Assembly (NCBI GenBank): GCA_013433145.1
Contig: CM024191.1
Location: forward strand, 5,844,501-5,908,500
DNA length: 64,000 nucleotides
Direction of reading: 5' to 3'
From: Ascaris suum
Lineage: Eukaryota; Nematoda; Chromadorea; Rhabditida; Ascarididae
In this document: positions 27,760 through 41,345 of the stretch, in pieces
Layout: each line of letters starts with the position of its first letter
How positions within the stretch are numbered: position 1 is the first letter of the stretch
The notes under the pieces: model-generated
The model's database searches: none
What the model was told of the DNA's origin: nothing
The model's input: only the letters and a program-made list of their open reading frames with translations
Made by a program: the position numbers and the translations under genes

Positions 27760-28170
27760 TATTGTAGGTGGCAAAGACACCTTTTGCGTGTTCCTCATAA
27801 ACTCGCGAATTCCCATTCATATTCGATGCGTTGTAGCCTCGAACCCGTCCTTGCACCGTTACATCTTCCTTCGAAATAGTAACGGCATTCGGGGTACATT
27901 AAGGGCTACACAGTGCATGTTGTCGCTTCTTAATTAGGCACAAGCATCATTTGGTACTGCGATGAGCGTTTATGACGTCGAAGCACCCTTCCATATCGCA
28001 GTTAGGGGAGGCACTTGACAGAGGGGAAAGTCATTTCAAGCGAGTTCTAGACTGGAGAGGTTTCATTGCAAAAAATATGAGATGCCGTAAACTGTCGAAT
28101 GCAGTTCCCTTTTGCGTTGAGCTTGGTCCACCTCACCATCTGAGGACGGGATTCATGTAATCTCTCATCA
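27760..28170. other. GC-richer noncoding island, possible mobile-element remnant
   Basis: This stretch of about 400 bp is visibly richer in G and C than its surroundings and has few homopolymer runs. It lacks a long open frame on either strand (the longest is about 60 codons) and has no recognisable protein motif. The sharp change in composition suggests an inserted repeat, such as a MITE or other non-autonomous element, or an exon-poor RNA locus. No clear terminal inverted repeats were found by eye. Confidence 0.3.
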
Positions 28171-29153
28171 GTTCAACTTTGAAACCTCCCAAATAATTTC
28201 CACATTTGGAGACCCTTTTTCGCACAGATTCTCTTTATATTCATTAAATTTACATTCCTCTTCACATTTGCTCCTCCTCATGAGTCCTTCAGCAGTAGTT
28301 CGCGCATCCTTTCGTTTTCAGTCCCACCCAGTAATTTAGCTTTTTTTTTTTAGTGCGAGCTCAAGTTATATAGTTCAGACCATGGGAGAATAATACTCGA
28401 AACGTTAAGGTGTTTTGACATAAAAAGAACTTTGTTGATAATGAACATTTAAAAAAGAGTGGAGAAAACTAGCTTATTAGCTTGCTGCAATTTCTCTTTT
28501 GTTTGTTTCTTCAGTTATGAGAGCGACCGAAGCAATATATACTATTTGTGTATGTATGTGCGTTTGCAGTTTTGCCTACAGAACTAATTTCTTTCAAATT
28601 AGAACAAGTTTTGAAACATATGCATTAAAGCGTTTATATTTCAGCTGATTCGATTGTTTCCAACTCTTCATTCAAAAAAAAACTTTTGCGAATTGGCTGA
28701 TTGGAAAATGTAGAACCGATCGGTTTGCAAAAAAGCGTAAAAATTTTACGCGATTTTAATATAATTAAATTGCGGATTTATTCGTATAAATATATACCAT
28801 ATATAAGCAACAAAGATGTGAGTAGACTATGGCGATGCTCCGCCGTAATACAATTTATTACTATGGACAATAGCAAAATAAGAAAAGAAATAGAAGCGCG
28901 CAATAAGAATTGGAATTGAAAAAATGATCAACTGATTTCAGAGTGAATGTTATATATGAAACGTGAATAGAGGTTGATTTCAAATTTTTATCAATTATTG
29001 CGTCTATATCAACGAGTGGCAAAAACACTTTAACTAACTACAACTTCCGAAATTGATGTATTTTAATGGAGAAACGACATGAGAGGGCACTTATGGGATA
29101 TAAGTTTTTTTCGTTACTATAGTTTAAGACAGACACATGTATATGTGATGTAT

Positions 29154-29274
<121 letters not shown>

Positions 29275-29379
29275 CGAACAGACAGATACATGTAAATACA
29301 TATGTAAGCACAGACATTGCGCCACCATAATGCACTGTTGCAATGCATTTTTCAAGAATGCATTGAATGAACTATAGTG

Positions 29380-29720
29380 GCATTCGATAACGTCTGTGCC
29401 CCACCTTCCCACCTCTTCCCTCTTTTCTGTGAGTCAGCAACAGAAGTAAAGACGAGAATCACTTCCGCGTCCCAATATCTGACGTCAAATTCTTTGACAT
29501 TTGCTACGGCCTGCGTTTATCGATCGAACAGAGCACGTCCTCCGTCTGTCCTCGTACGATAACTGTCTTCGCTTCTCCGCGTACCACGTCACGTCCTGGA
29601 ATCGTCTTCAGTATAACAAAACCTCAACTGATACAACGCGAATGCAAGCAGGCCTTTGTGGTCTTTCTCTGTTTATAACGTCGTATCCTCCTAGCACGAT
29701 CGACCACTGCTAACTGTCGT
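29380..29720. other. GC-richer noncoding stretch beside the TA microsatellite
   Basis: Immediately right of the TA repeat the composition shifts to about half G+C for some 330 bp, with several short open frames on both strands but no domain that I recognise. It may be a decayed exon or an inserted element. No function is proposed. Confidence 0.25.
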
Positions 29721-31137
29721 TCATGTCTTGTGACTGGATGTAGTGTATTCAGTCACTTTTACTTCAATGAACATGACATCAGCGGACATAAACGAAAGTG
29801 ATAATGAAATCGTAAAGGAATTTGGCAAGCGGCTCGCTATGCAAAAAACATTCTAGAGGGAAAGGTATAGAACTTGCTTGGAAGCGGGACAGTATGTCGA
29901 TTCCTTGAAAGTGATGACGCAAAGCATTTAATTAACGCAGTAGAAAATTCCGAGAATGATTTACACAAACAATCAGGCAAACGACGTACAACTGGATCGA
30001 CAAGAACACACGTTGGAGCCGTCAAGTTTAGCACTAGAGCGGGACATAAACCATCACGGTAACTGTAACCACAGATATGGGTCACTAGGATCCCCGCCTT
30101 GGCTCAGTGGCCTACTTGGAAAAGACAGTGGACAGAATCCTGAAATTTTGAAGGAGTTGGAAACAACCATATTGACATAACGTATCAGTCAAGACGACCG
30201 TCAATTGAACGATGATTTCACCTTGGTCTTAACTAATAATGAATCTCTGTTCACGGGGCTTCAAAAATAAAGAGATTCACGAAAGAGCTGTGTCGCGTAT
30301 TCGCGGTAATTTCGCCGCGACGCATGAGTTTATGAGTAAATACGAGCGGCGTTCCCAGCGCTTTTTAACTGTTTGCTTGATCCGTTTTAATGGCGTCATG
30401 TTGTATTGGGAGATTCCATTTCTCCTAAATGACGATATCTTTTCATGAACCGAGAGGGTCTGCATTTCGGGCATCACGCTTTTCAGCCCTGAAAAGAGGA
30501 GCCTTTTTTCATATCTTTTAGTCACCGAAGCAACTGAATGATCCATTCTTGAAACCTTCGTGCAGTTTGCGAATTCGTTTCTGTCGCCCTATTCTTAGCA
30601 TCATTTTTTTTGTGCCGGGATTTCCAGTAATCTTATTCAGGACTAACGACACCTTCCTCTCCTCTTCATGATAGGCAAGGAAGGAAGGGATTGCACTTAG
30701 ACTGCAAGAAATATGTGATTTTTACTGAATATGACAACTGGGAAGAGGGGAATGCATATATGATGCTGGAAATTTGTTGGTTTCGTTGAAAAATTGGGGA
30801 AGTGTAGTGGAAACCACCGAGGGGAAATGATTGCAGGTATAATGAACAGTATGATATTTTTCCAAAAGGAGGAAATGAGCTGCATATGTGATATTGGAAG
30901 AAAGCGAAGCATTCCAATCTCATGCCTCTAAAATCTATTTCGTCCCATTTAAGAAATTATGAACGACAGGAAATTAAATATGGAAAATTAGGAAATTTCG
31001 CGATACATAAACCATTTTTCAATCTTCACTATAAAATTCGAAAATAACTTATACGGCATTGTGCAACTTTATGCTCGGCAACTCGTTTTGGTGAAAATAT
31101 TTGATGATGATTTATATTAGGCGGTAAATGTGTGGTT

Positions 31138-31147
31138 TAATTTCAGG
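31138..31147 (+). promoter_or_regulatory. Candidate spliced-leader acceptor of CLN3
   Basis: The T-rich acceptor tttcag ends at 31146, so only one base (g31147) separates it from the start ATG at 31148. No upstream exon is visible. A leader this short strongly suggests trans-splicing of a spliced leader, which would supply the 5' untranslated region. Confidence 0.6.
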
Positions 31148-34100
31148 ATGCCCGAACTTTTGCAAAGTTCTTCGCGCATTTTTCAAAATCTCATTGCTTT
31201 CTGGTAAGTTTTTCATTCATAAATTCCATTTCAATTTTATCTCTTCTCATTACACTGAGAACTTTCCCATACCGATATTGTTGTGATTGCAATGCAATGT
31301 TAGATACTTGTGGCGAATTGTTTCCTTTAGACGATGCGATCGTTTTATTTCTCACTAAGATGTACATCTATTTATTATCTAAAGCATTTTTCTCAACAAA
31401 AGTTTTATTTAACGTAAAGCGCCTTAATTGTCCCGCTCTGCAAAGAACGTTTTCGGACAGCGTAAATCATTGCTTGAATTTCCGCCCTCCTTGAAGCTGT
31501 ACGAAGTCTCTGAAAGGGCCCGCAGATTTTAATGATATCTTTGTATTGCTTAAAAATCCATGAATTTTCTTTATTCTCGCTTGGGTCGAAATTCATGAAT
31601 TGTTAAAAACTTCGTGAAATTTCAGAACAAAATTGGTGCGAGATAGTTTAAATGCATTATATGTGAGGAAAATTTATGTAAATACGGTCAATATGTGTGC
31701 AGAATGTTTGGCTGAATCATTTCTTCCCACCTTTAAAACACTATTTCAGCAGCTTCCGAATGAATACCCTAGCAAATGATAGGAAGAAATTTTATCGCGA
31801 AGAGTTTTTCATTCTTTTCAGTGGAGTAATATAGAGCAGTGGGCAAATATATAGAGAGGATGGCAATTGATCGATGCATTCATTTGTTACCTCAGCCGCA
31901 CTTGACTCTCTCATTCACATCACAATATTATATGAGTGAAAGTAAAAAAAAAAGTTTTGTCTTTTATCAGAAGTGACTAATTTTCTGGTCAAATCTACTC
32001 TTTCGAATACCGGTAAGATAGTTGAGAAGCTTATATGTGCTACTTCATGTCAGGGGAGTGGTGTGGTTTTGTAATGATATTGCGCTATATTTGCTGTAGC
32101 ACACTGCTGCTATATAATGACCAATGATTTTGACTAATTCGCAAAGCTTTTCGTTTACATTTGAAGAGAATTGTTTAGATGCATTTGTTTTTAGCTGTAA
32201 CGATGATAATATTCTGCCTAAAATTAGCATTTTTGGAAGTTTGATTTTTTTTTGAATGATACGGTACTAAGTATCGCTTCACTACACTCTTCATGAGAGT
32301 TGCTTTAGGGTATTAGGAATGTGCAATAATTTTGCTTATGTTATTATGCTGAGTGCGGCAAAAGATATCCTATCTGCGCAACAAGGCCGTCCAACTGCAA
32401 ACGATAGTGCAGATGATGCATGCCAGGTAACGATCATTTTGCGTCTTTCTGCTTTTTTTTGTGGAATATGTTCTTCAATTTTCTCATCTACAAAGAGGTA
32501 TTTGGAGAAAATAGTTTACACATATGTATGTCCTGTTGTGAGGATAGAAAGGTTTCAACGTTGATTAATTTCTAACTATGAGGATTGATTTTATATTATC
32601 TTCTTCATTGAGAGTATTACCTTTCTACTTCTTAAATTCCTAATGCAGTAATTTGTAATTGTATGGTGGGAATTTATTCATTTGATATTATACTTTAAAA
32701 ATAGCTTACTAATAAAATGGGAAAAAAATTGCCTCAATATTTTTATACTTTTCTACTTTTCTACTCCAATGGGAACTGTTAAATAGTAGGGTAATATACT
32801 GAGCAATATTTCTAGAAATGAACAGATGTATTACTGGAGGGGGGGGGGGAGTAGAATGATTCCCGGACCGCTTTTTCGGGAACCACACTGTTCTTCCATC
32901 TATAATAATGCGTTCAGTTTTTTAATTTAGCCGATTATTTACCCAAGAAGCAGGTAAATTTTAGACGAGAATAGTGCATCGAGACTGCCCGCCTATATCA
33001 ACGGGATCTGTTCTTCTGGCCGATATCCTACCGGCGCTTGCAGTCAAGGTGCTCACACCGTTCTTTATGTATCGCATTCCCTTTGGGTAATTTCACTTTC
33101 ATCTCATTTAGTCATAATTTTAAACAGTTCACTATATAAGCCAAATTCTAGGAATAATTCTAAGAGTAGGAGTAAAATGAGATTGTCGGAGTGAAAAATC
33201 CTTCGTCAAATTCTCACAGAAATAAATAATTTGTTGAGTTGCTAGCATGTTTTTGATTTGTGATGAAAAATTGAAGATGATTTTTTAAATTATTATAATC
33301 TTAATAAGATCACTTGATTTCTTTTATTATACTCTTACTAAGGTCACTTCTGTCAGCGTTTATCTTCATGACTTGAAGTGAATTGTGATGAATCATTCGA
33401 AAATTTCCTTTGCATAGCGATGCTGAGCTAACGCATTGCACGAATTCTTACTGATGTTGGTTTAATTGATGTAATTATATCGTTAATCTCTCATTATTTT
33501 CGACCAAAATTGGAACGACGACGTTTTGAATTTTGCTGACGACGATGAGTTTTGCAATATCGCGATATCCTTAATCGAATGCTTACGAATTAAGCGGATC
33601 ACTAATCATTGCCTACCTCAATCTCTTATTTAATCGGAATTTTTCCATTTGTCAGCCACATATATCAAAACGGATTGTTTTAGTTATTGCTGTATAAATC
33701 GATCATATGAGCATCCGTACGAGTGAACTGCATTTAAAGTTTGCGTATCTCATTTCTATTGTGAAACATTTGGCTCAGTACAAAAGTACTAGAAAAATAT
33801 GCTGTATTCTTCCTATATCGATATAGATCTGAGGCTTTGGCTTATATTTAGATGGTAACGAGAGAATTATTTTCCTTAACTTTTATGAAAGTGAAAATTT
33901 TCAGAGTTCGTCATCTCATTGTGGTATTATTGCAAAGCGGAAGCTTTATTGTTGTTGCGAATTCAACAAGTGTTACTGTTGGATTGATAGGTTTGATTTT
34001 AGATTCATAAACATCTCTCGTCGAGTCGTTGATTTACTTTACGTTTATTTGATCTTTCAATTCGAGTGCATCTCTTATTTAACGTTTTGAACGATTTGCG

Positions 34101-37100
34101 ATTTTGAAGCACAAAAACAAAATGTGGCGTATTTGTATTGGTGCGTAATGTGTTTTGCGCTCTACAGAAAACATAGTAGTTGCTGATATACGATGCATTG
34201 TTATCGTTGATTGCATTCGAAATTGCTTCGATGTAATCGATTTGAAACACTTAAATTAGATGCATTAAATTCAGCCATGTTTTAAAAAAAAATCACCGGA
34301 AATTTCATTTCCCAATGAAAATGCAATTCTTAGGTGACTTAAGGAAAAAGATATGTGAAGGCATTTAAAAGATAGGAATGAATTTGATGCATAACAATGA
34401 GTACCCTCTCGAGGGGTGTCATTTGGTTGCAATGCAGCATCACCAGCGTCATCAGGTGACTTTGAGCCGAATTCATTCGCTGGTTTAGTAGATCCACTAA
34501 GAATGCATTTCAGAATTCTTTATAATCCATTTGCATGAACTTTTGTTTTTTGTTTTTTTTTTTAATTTTAATATCGTTTAAGTGATTTCGACGCATCGCC
34601 TTTATGATTATGTTGCCATAAAAGATGTCGGCTTAGCGTTAATATGCTCAAATTCGTTGAGTATACAGTTATGCATACCGTTTTATAGGTGTAGTGATAG
34701 CGAGCGCAGGATCTGGTCTCGGTGAAGTTACCTATCTATCGCTGGCATCCTATTTCCCTAGGTACCTGTTTGTGTTCTTTCTAATTGCTTCCGCTATCTC
34801 TTCGTTTCAGGTGTTTTTTGTTGATTAGGCATTAAATCACTGATATTTAAAACGATTAAGATATGCGATTTTCTGATTTCACGATATTCGATTAATTGTT
34901 ATGGCCATAACTGACGTATATCGAAAAGTTGCCTACGGAATTTTATTAGTTTTATTTATTTGTTCATTTTTCCCTCCGTTGTAAAGAAATAATTTGTTAT
35001 GCCGTTTTAGTTGCCTTTAGCGCCTTATCGAAAGCTTAGTTGTGCATAGTGAATGAGCGTATTTGGAGACACGTTAAATGTACTGAAGAGCCCATCGGTT
35101 GCATAAAACGCTCCTAAGCGACTATTATGCCTTCGGAGCATCTACCATGCCTTCGGGGCATGTGGATATGCAGCTGTTAGGCGCACCAGCTGCATTAAAA
35201 GCAGGATGCTGTGGTACGTTCAGTGGCCAGATCTTGTTTATTAGCAAATTTCGCTGAAATTTGCTGATGAACAGCCAAAGTGTTGATGTTTATTTTGTTT
35301 TTTGGCGATAGCAAATGAATAATACAATCAATTTCTATAATTATTTCGAGCATTATAGCCGCGTGGTTACGGCATGGTCATCGGGAACTGGCGGTGCAGG
35401 TATTTTGGGTGCATTTGCTTATGCGTCATTAACTGATTCACATATGTTGGCAATGAGTCCTAGAGCGGCACTACTCACTATGCTCTTCGTGCCGGCTATC
35501 TTCGCATTCACGTAATCCATTCCTTATTTTTCAGTACTTCCCGCGTCTTTATTTCTGTTTAGTTAATACCTTTATTTTTCCCATGGTTGAAAGTTTCCAT
35601 CCTAATATTTTGCATGGTTTAACGCCTTACATCACTCTAGAAACTTATAGCTTTAATTTAGTGTTTATAGATTTTTGTGAGTTTTTCACACCGTTCTTTC
35701 TTCACCTAGTAGCTCCTTGTAACGGTGTTTTGAACTTAAGGATTTTTAATTGATGGAGTAGAAACAATTGTCGTATCTAAAGAGAGGGGATTCTTTTTTT
35801 TATTTATATTGTTTGGCATTGATTTATCAGACTTACTTGGTGCTTGAGAGGGCTAATTTTGTTGTACCATAGTGCCATAATGAGGAAAGCTGATTAATTA
35901 TCACTGCTATGAAGAGGCGTTGATTCGTTTTATAATTATTCTTGATTAAATTTATCGCTTCAGATATTTGCTTGTCGTTTCTTTCTTTCTATTTCATTTG
36001 ATGATGTTTACAATGTTTATATATTTCATCAATAGCCATTGTAAACTAGGTACATTTCTTGCAGATACTGGAGAGTCCTTATGCTTCCAAGCACTGTCCA
36101 CCGTGTGTTTCTAACACATCCTTTCACATATTGGGTGCCAAGTAACGGTAAGCGTTTTCGATACTTTTCACAAATATTTAAGCAAAGCAACGGAAAGGAA
36201 AGGGTGAATATTTGCTGCTCAATAAGCAATATTTTCTTTGATTGTTGAGCCATCCTTAGTGCTATCGTTGCATATTTATCCATTAGCTTGAGGCAATAGC
36301 CACTTGCAATCATTTTATAAATATAATATATGGTAATGGATTTTCACACTTATAGAAATGAGTCAGTTACAGAAATGAGTCGGAATCGACCGCGACGCTT
36401 CGGAGACGATGGTGATGAAGATTCACGACTTCTTGGTAGGTCTTATTTGTTGAATGCTTTTGAGCATTTGCACTGATAAGTTGAACCCTATGAAACGATT
36501 CTCTCAACATATCGTTGTCTCTTTTCATTATTTTATTTAAGCAGATTTATTTGCGTAGTACTGAATGTTACCTAACTAGCTATCTGCAACCTGCCCAGCC
36601 AGTATTCTCCGGTACCCTATCGACCACTTCGAGCAGTGAATTTTGCTGCATCTATGAACTCGTAAAGGTATTCATCGTTTACTAGCCCACAAACGATACC
36701 TGAAGCGGTGAATGAGGCGTCTTGAAGGAGGGATTACAATTTCGATTTGGAATTTGTTCTCGTTTTTTTTTCAGGCGTTAGCTGTAACTTACACTAAGCT
36801 ATATTACCGGCATTGATAAGCCATTAGATTCTTGTCTACGATAGAGTTGATGAAATAATCGGAAAGTATCATCCACAAATTAATCTCTGATGCTTTTAAA
36901 TTGATTTTTATTATTTCGAAGTGTTTCGAAGAATATTCCTTTAAAATTAAGAACACATGAGAAATCGCTTTGATAAAAGAAATAGTAGGTTAGAGAATGT
37001 GCTTTTTTTGCTATCGGAAATTTAGTGGAAATGAAATCTTTACTGTTTGCAAGCAGATTTTCTGGCAATTTATTGAATGATGAGGGTTTTTTTTTTCAAA

Positions 37101-40100
37101 TTGCAGCTTTACTTTTATTTTGCTCAAGAAAATTCCGAATAGTTTTAGGAAATAATTCTGAAGAAGATGAAGGACAAGGAATTGACGCATCACAGGATAC
37201 ACATGACTTCTCGTTTAAGCAAAAGTTGTCTATCTCTAAGGTATTCTCAGTGATCTATTTTATTTACTTTTTGAGCCAAGAACTGATCTGTTCTGTCTAC
37301 TTTTTGATCCACGAATTTCATTTATTATATCTATAGGTCGATAGTTGCTTGGATTGGCAAGTATGTCTAACACATTTTCTTGTATTTTTCTATCTGCATT
37401 GGCAAAACTTGCCTCTTGACTCACTTGCTGGGTGGTCCGTGATGGTGTACAATAGTTAGTAACCATCGGTCGCTAATCAGAGCCATTTTATTTTTCTCTT
37501 CTAATGACGAAATAATTTCTTCTTTTGTTATGCACTTTAAATAATCCATTAAATGAGATATGCAGTTATAATGTTGCTTAAAAACGATGCTCATTGCTTG
37601 ATTTGTATTCTTTTTAATTGTTATTTGATGACAACAGTTGTGGAGGAGAATTTGAGGGTTTTATTTAATCTCTTTAATCTTTTACTTCTATAAATCGATA
37701 AAAATATTCGTTATTTCAGTCATTGTTGAGGTTTATGATACCATTAAGTGTGGTATACTTCGCCGAGTATTTCATCAACCAAGGATTGGTAAGCTCATCG
37801 AATGTTTCCGATACTTTAAATGAAATTAATTAATAAATGATTTTTGGCGGATTGGCTAATTAGATGATTTCCGAGGAATAAGTATCGGAATCCGTTGATG
37901 GATATGCGAAAGCGTATGATAAAAGAATTGTAAAAGTATGACAGTTTAAGGGAACTTTTGAAAGTAATTGGTCTAGTAGTATTCTTTGAATTGTGATAAG
38001 ATCGCATGGGGCCAGAAAATTATATTAAACAATCTTTGATTCTTTTGACTCGGACTTTTTTTTGAAAAAATTCAATAAGCTAGGAAGGAAGTTTATTTGA
38101 TTGTAATAGTATCAAAATTTTGAAAGCATTTCTTTGTCTACAGTGGAGGCTTCTTACATTGGTACCTACAGGTTGTCATTCAGGTTGAGCTATTGGTCTT
38201 CGATTGCTCACATGGGTTTTCTCTCAGTAAATCAAGCCAATACAGGTGGTACCAGGTAATGTCACAGTACTCACTTTAATTAGTGCTGGAGTGCCTATAC
38301 TGTGCGAGTTTATATTGCTCTAGGATGAACGCACCGTAATAAGTTGTATCCTTTCTTGTCTTTTATCACTTACCATGGCAGAACACCGCTGATAACCGAT
38401 GCTATAGAAAATAAGCTGTACTGCGTTCTGTTCGAGGTATATATGAGCGAGTTGATCGAGTTGAGCGTTACGGGCTTGGACGAAAGTCTCTGATTGTCGG
38501 TGCGTCCTTTTGAAAATGATTAGTGAGCGAATTTTAAGAGGGTTTCACAAGAAAAATCTTTCACTCTATGGCACAAAACTTCATAAAGGCTGGGATTGAG
38601 CTTGAAGAAAACAGAGAATCACTTTCATTCTTGAGATATCGCTTATTGATGCAAATTTTCTGGTCATGATTGGTGATTATTTTCGCATTTTCGACACTTC
38701 GTTGCCGACGTCACTCAGAAACGCCGACATTTTCGACACCATTTTATAGCACTTCCGCTTGTTGATTGTTGAACTTTTTATGATCAGCTTTAGCAAACAT
38801 TAAAAGAAGTCTTTCTACAGGTGCTCTATCAAATTGGAGTTTTTATTTCGCGCTCCTCAATCGAATATTTTGCCGTACCGCCTTCATTTCTTCCTTTGTT
38901 ACCAATTTTACAGGTCGTTTACCTGCTTTTAATTTCCGAATTTTTTAACCTGTTATTCAAAACAATAAGCAGCTCTTGTTATTCTGGTAAACTAAGCAAT
39001 TATTTCACCATATTGATTCATTGCCACTGTTCAGTGTTTGCTTCACTGATTCTTATGCAGGTGGAAGGGTTAGATACAAATAGCGGAGATGAATTGCTAA
39101 CGGTGTTTCATTGTTAGAAATAGATTAATGAAATAAATGTGCAGTTCTATTCAGCGGCGTCATCGAAAGCGTTGTGGGGGACAGAGGAGGTGGGGATAGG
39201 GGAGGGGGGAGGGGGGGGAGAAGCTGCATAATTCCAGCAATGCCAGTGAAAATTTCGTCGTTTTCTGTTCTGTTTCCTCGAAAACGAAACTGTTATGAGA
39301 AATCCCGCTCCTTTCCAAAAAAAATTAGTCTCATTACGTCTCTTTTCCAATTAGCATTTTTTATACTTTTACAGCCGAAAATTTCCCATTCAAGCGTTTT
39401 ATGCAAGAATGAACAATTGTAACCAATCTGAGTTGTAATTATAGGAGAATTATCAAATAAAGACTTTTTCTTGTTCAGTTTTCTCTGTCCGTTCATTTTC
39501 ACCGATTTTTTTTTTCTTATTGATGAATTGTTCTTGAAATCAGTGCAAGCATTAATTTCTGCACTTTTGAGAGTTCGTACTCTTCGTTTAATTATGCCGT
39601 CGAATTTTAGGTCAGCTTAAGTGAAACTTCCGCTAAGGTTGCAATGATTTCTTTCAAAAATGTTACTGCTAATTCTCTTTGCCCTACAGTAGTCTTCTCA
39701 ATATTTAGCAGTAATGTCAAAAACATAAAATTTTTTAAAATTGTCATCAAAACGTGGCAACTGTCTGAAAGATGAAATGAAACGCTTAAATGGCTTATGT
39801 CCATCCACGTAGTACTTTTTTCGAATATCATTAGATAACGATGCCTTAACACTTTAATCTGTTCTTCCAACTTGTGAGATCTTTAGTTCACTTGCAACAA
39901 GCTCTATAATTTAATAATTTTCTTAGTAAATATAGAGTGATGAAGGGAATTATTTTTTGAAGTTGATGAATGCGGCGTTCTTTTTCGTGGATACTATGGA
40001 TCAATTTGTACCACACATTTCACTTATTTTCGCGCTGGTGTTTGTCGAGGGTCTTCTCGGTGGTTGCGCTTATGTGAATACATTTAGCGCTATACACAAA

Positions 40101-40671
40101 TCGGTAATTTTATGACTGATTTTGTGATTCATTGTTGCTATTGACTGAGATTCGAATATATCGAATGAATTTTTCAATGGATTTATTAGAAATTCTTAGC
40201 GATCATCGTGGATTTAAGTTGGTCGTTGTACGTTTTTTGCTTCTCTTGAAATTGCTTAGCTAATTAATTGTTAGATCGACTGACATAATTAAGCACCTAT
40301 TATTATCGTTTTTTGCACGTTCTTTGACGTGTCATATAAGAGTGAAACACGCTGTTTTTTTTTTTTTTTTTTTTTTGCGTACATTGGAAAAGGAAGTTGG
40401 ATACAAATCATAATTTTACGAATTGCAACACAATTGCCTTTGACTACCTATGTACCTATGAGAAGTGCACTTATGAATAAATCATAAATTAATCTCATTA
40501 TGAGTAAATGATAAGTCATTATGATTATGAGTAAATAGAATAAGCTTGCAGGTAGACGCCGAAAAGAGGGAATTCAGTATGGGTTTCGCGTCGATGTCTG
40601 ATTCGTTTGGCATCGTTTTGGCTGGCTTTCTTGCAATACCAGCACATAATTATATTTGCAATAATACTTGA
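31148..40671 (+). CDS. cln3: CLN3 / battenin, lysosomal multi-pass membrane protein
   Basis: CLN3 is a lysosomal and endosomal membrane protein linked to Batten disease in humans and to clearance of glycerophosphodiesters from lysosomes. Exons: 31148-31203, 32309-32426, 32965-33086, 33905-33990, 34689-34761, 35359-35511, 36065-36147, 36373-36435, 37149-37240, 37720-37788, 38184-38255, 38821-38913, 39963-40103, 40552-40671. All phases agree, giving 446 aa (human about 438). Diagnostic blocks in order: FWVLGMCNNFAYVIMLSAAK, STGSVLLADILPAL, GSGLGEVTYLSL, WSSGTGGAGILGAF, VVYFAEYFINQGL, SSQYRWYQ, YQIGVFISRSS, EGLLGGCAYVNTF and a final hydrophobic stretch. A cytoplasmic loop at residues 231-282 is polar and acidic and carries EDSRLL (246-251), a [DE]xxxL[LI] lysosomal sorting motif. 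The first ATG follows an acceptor by one base. The acceptor of exon 13 (gaag) is weaker than the others. Confidence 0.95.
32839..32849. repeat. Poly(G) run in a CLN3 intron
   Basis: Eleven consecutive G within the intron between CLN3 exons 2 and 3. Similar G or C runs recur at 41311, 43061 and 49572. Confidence 0.9.
35127..35195. repeat. Cluster of three short hairpins in a CLN3 intron
   Basis: Two copies of a tgccttcgg(a/g)gcat unit at 35128-35141 and 35148-35161 can each fold into a small stem; the second pairs catgcc with ggcatg around a ttcgg loop. A third perfect 9-bp inverted repeat follows: atgcagctg (35168-35176) with cagctgcat (35187-35195) and a 10-nt loop. The cluster sits in the intron between CLN3 exons 5 and 6. 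Confidence 0.6.
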
Positions 40672-41309
40672 TAATGTATACTTTCACTAAAATTATATTT
40701 GTTGTAATACTTGATGATATTAATTTCCACCAAATATTTCAAGAATAGTTCATCAAGATGATCTTCATACGTGAGGTGAGAGTTCACCTGTTCTATTCTC
40801 ACTCTCAGAGATGTCTACTAAACTTTGCTGACGTTGATTTTCACTTTCGTCAAATTCGGTTCTTTCATTCCGCAGGTCGTCGAATGAGTTTGCACCTGGG
40901 TGTATTGATCTCTATGAGGAGACACTTTAAATCTATGAATTACAAAGACGGTTTTGAATTGGAAAAAAATTTGCTTCACGACATTCTCCTATTGAACCCT
41001 CATATGGCTATTGTGTCAGCAGTTGATTAAAGTGCTCATTTATCTGCCTATGCGGCGGCTGGTGCAACGGTCACTAATGGAAGCTTAATAAACGTGACCG
41101 AGGTAAGGCATTTGCATGGCTGGCTATTTTTTGCTTCTCCCCTTCCTCCATGCTCAGCTATAGCTTTTTTCTCTCTCTTTCTGTTCCTTCTCCCACAGCC
41201 GATTTATAGTTCTTTCCTCGCATCTGCTTCATCACATCCGATCTGTGGCCCCTAGCGTGCAGGGGATTTGTGGGTGTGCTCCATCTTCCACCTCTGCAAT
41301 TGCTCCCCT

Positions 41310-41310
<1 letters not shown>

Positions 41311-41345
<35 letters not shown>
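41311..41345. repeat. Poly(C) run of 35
   Basis: Thirty-five consecutive C in an AT-rich region. The exact length may be unreliable in any sequencing read. Confidence 0.95.
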
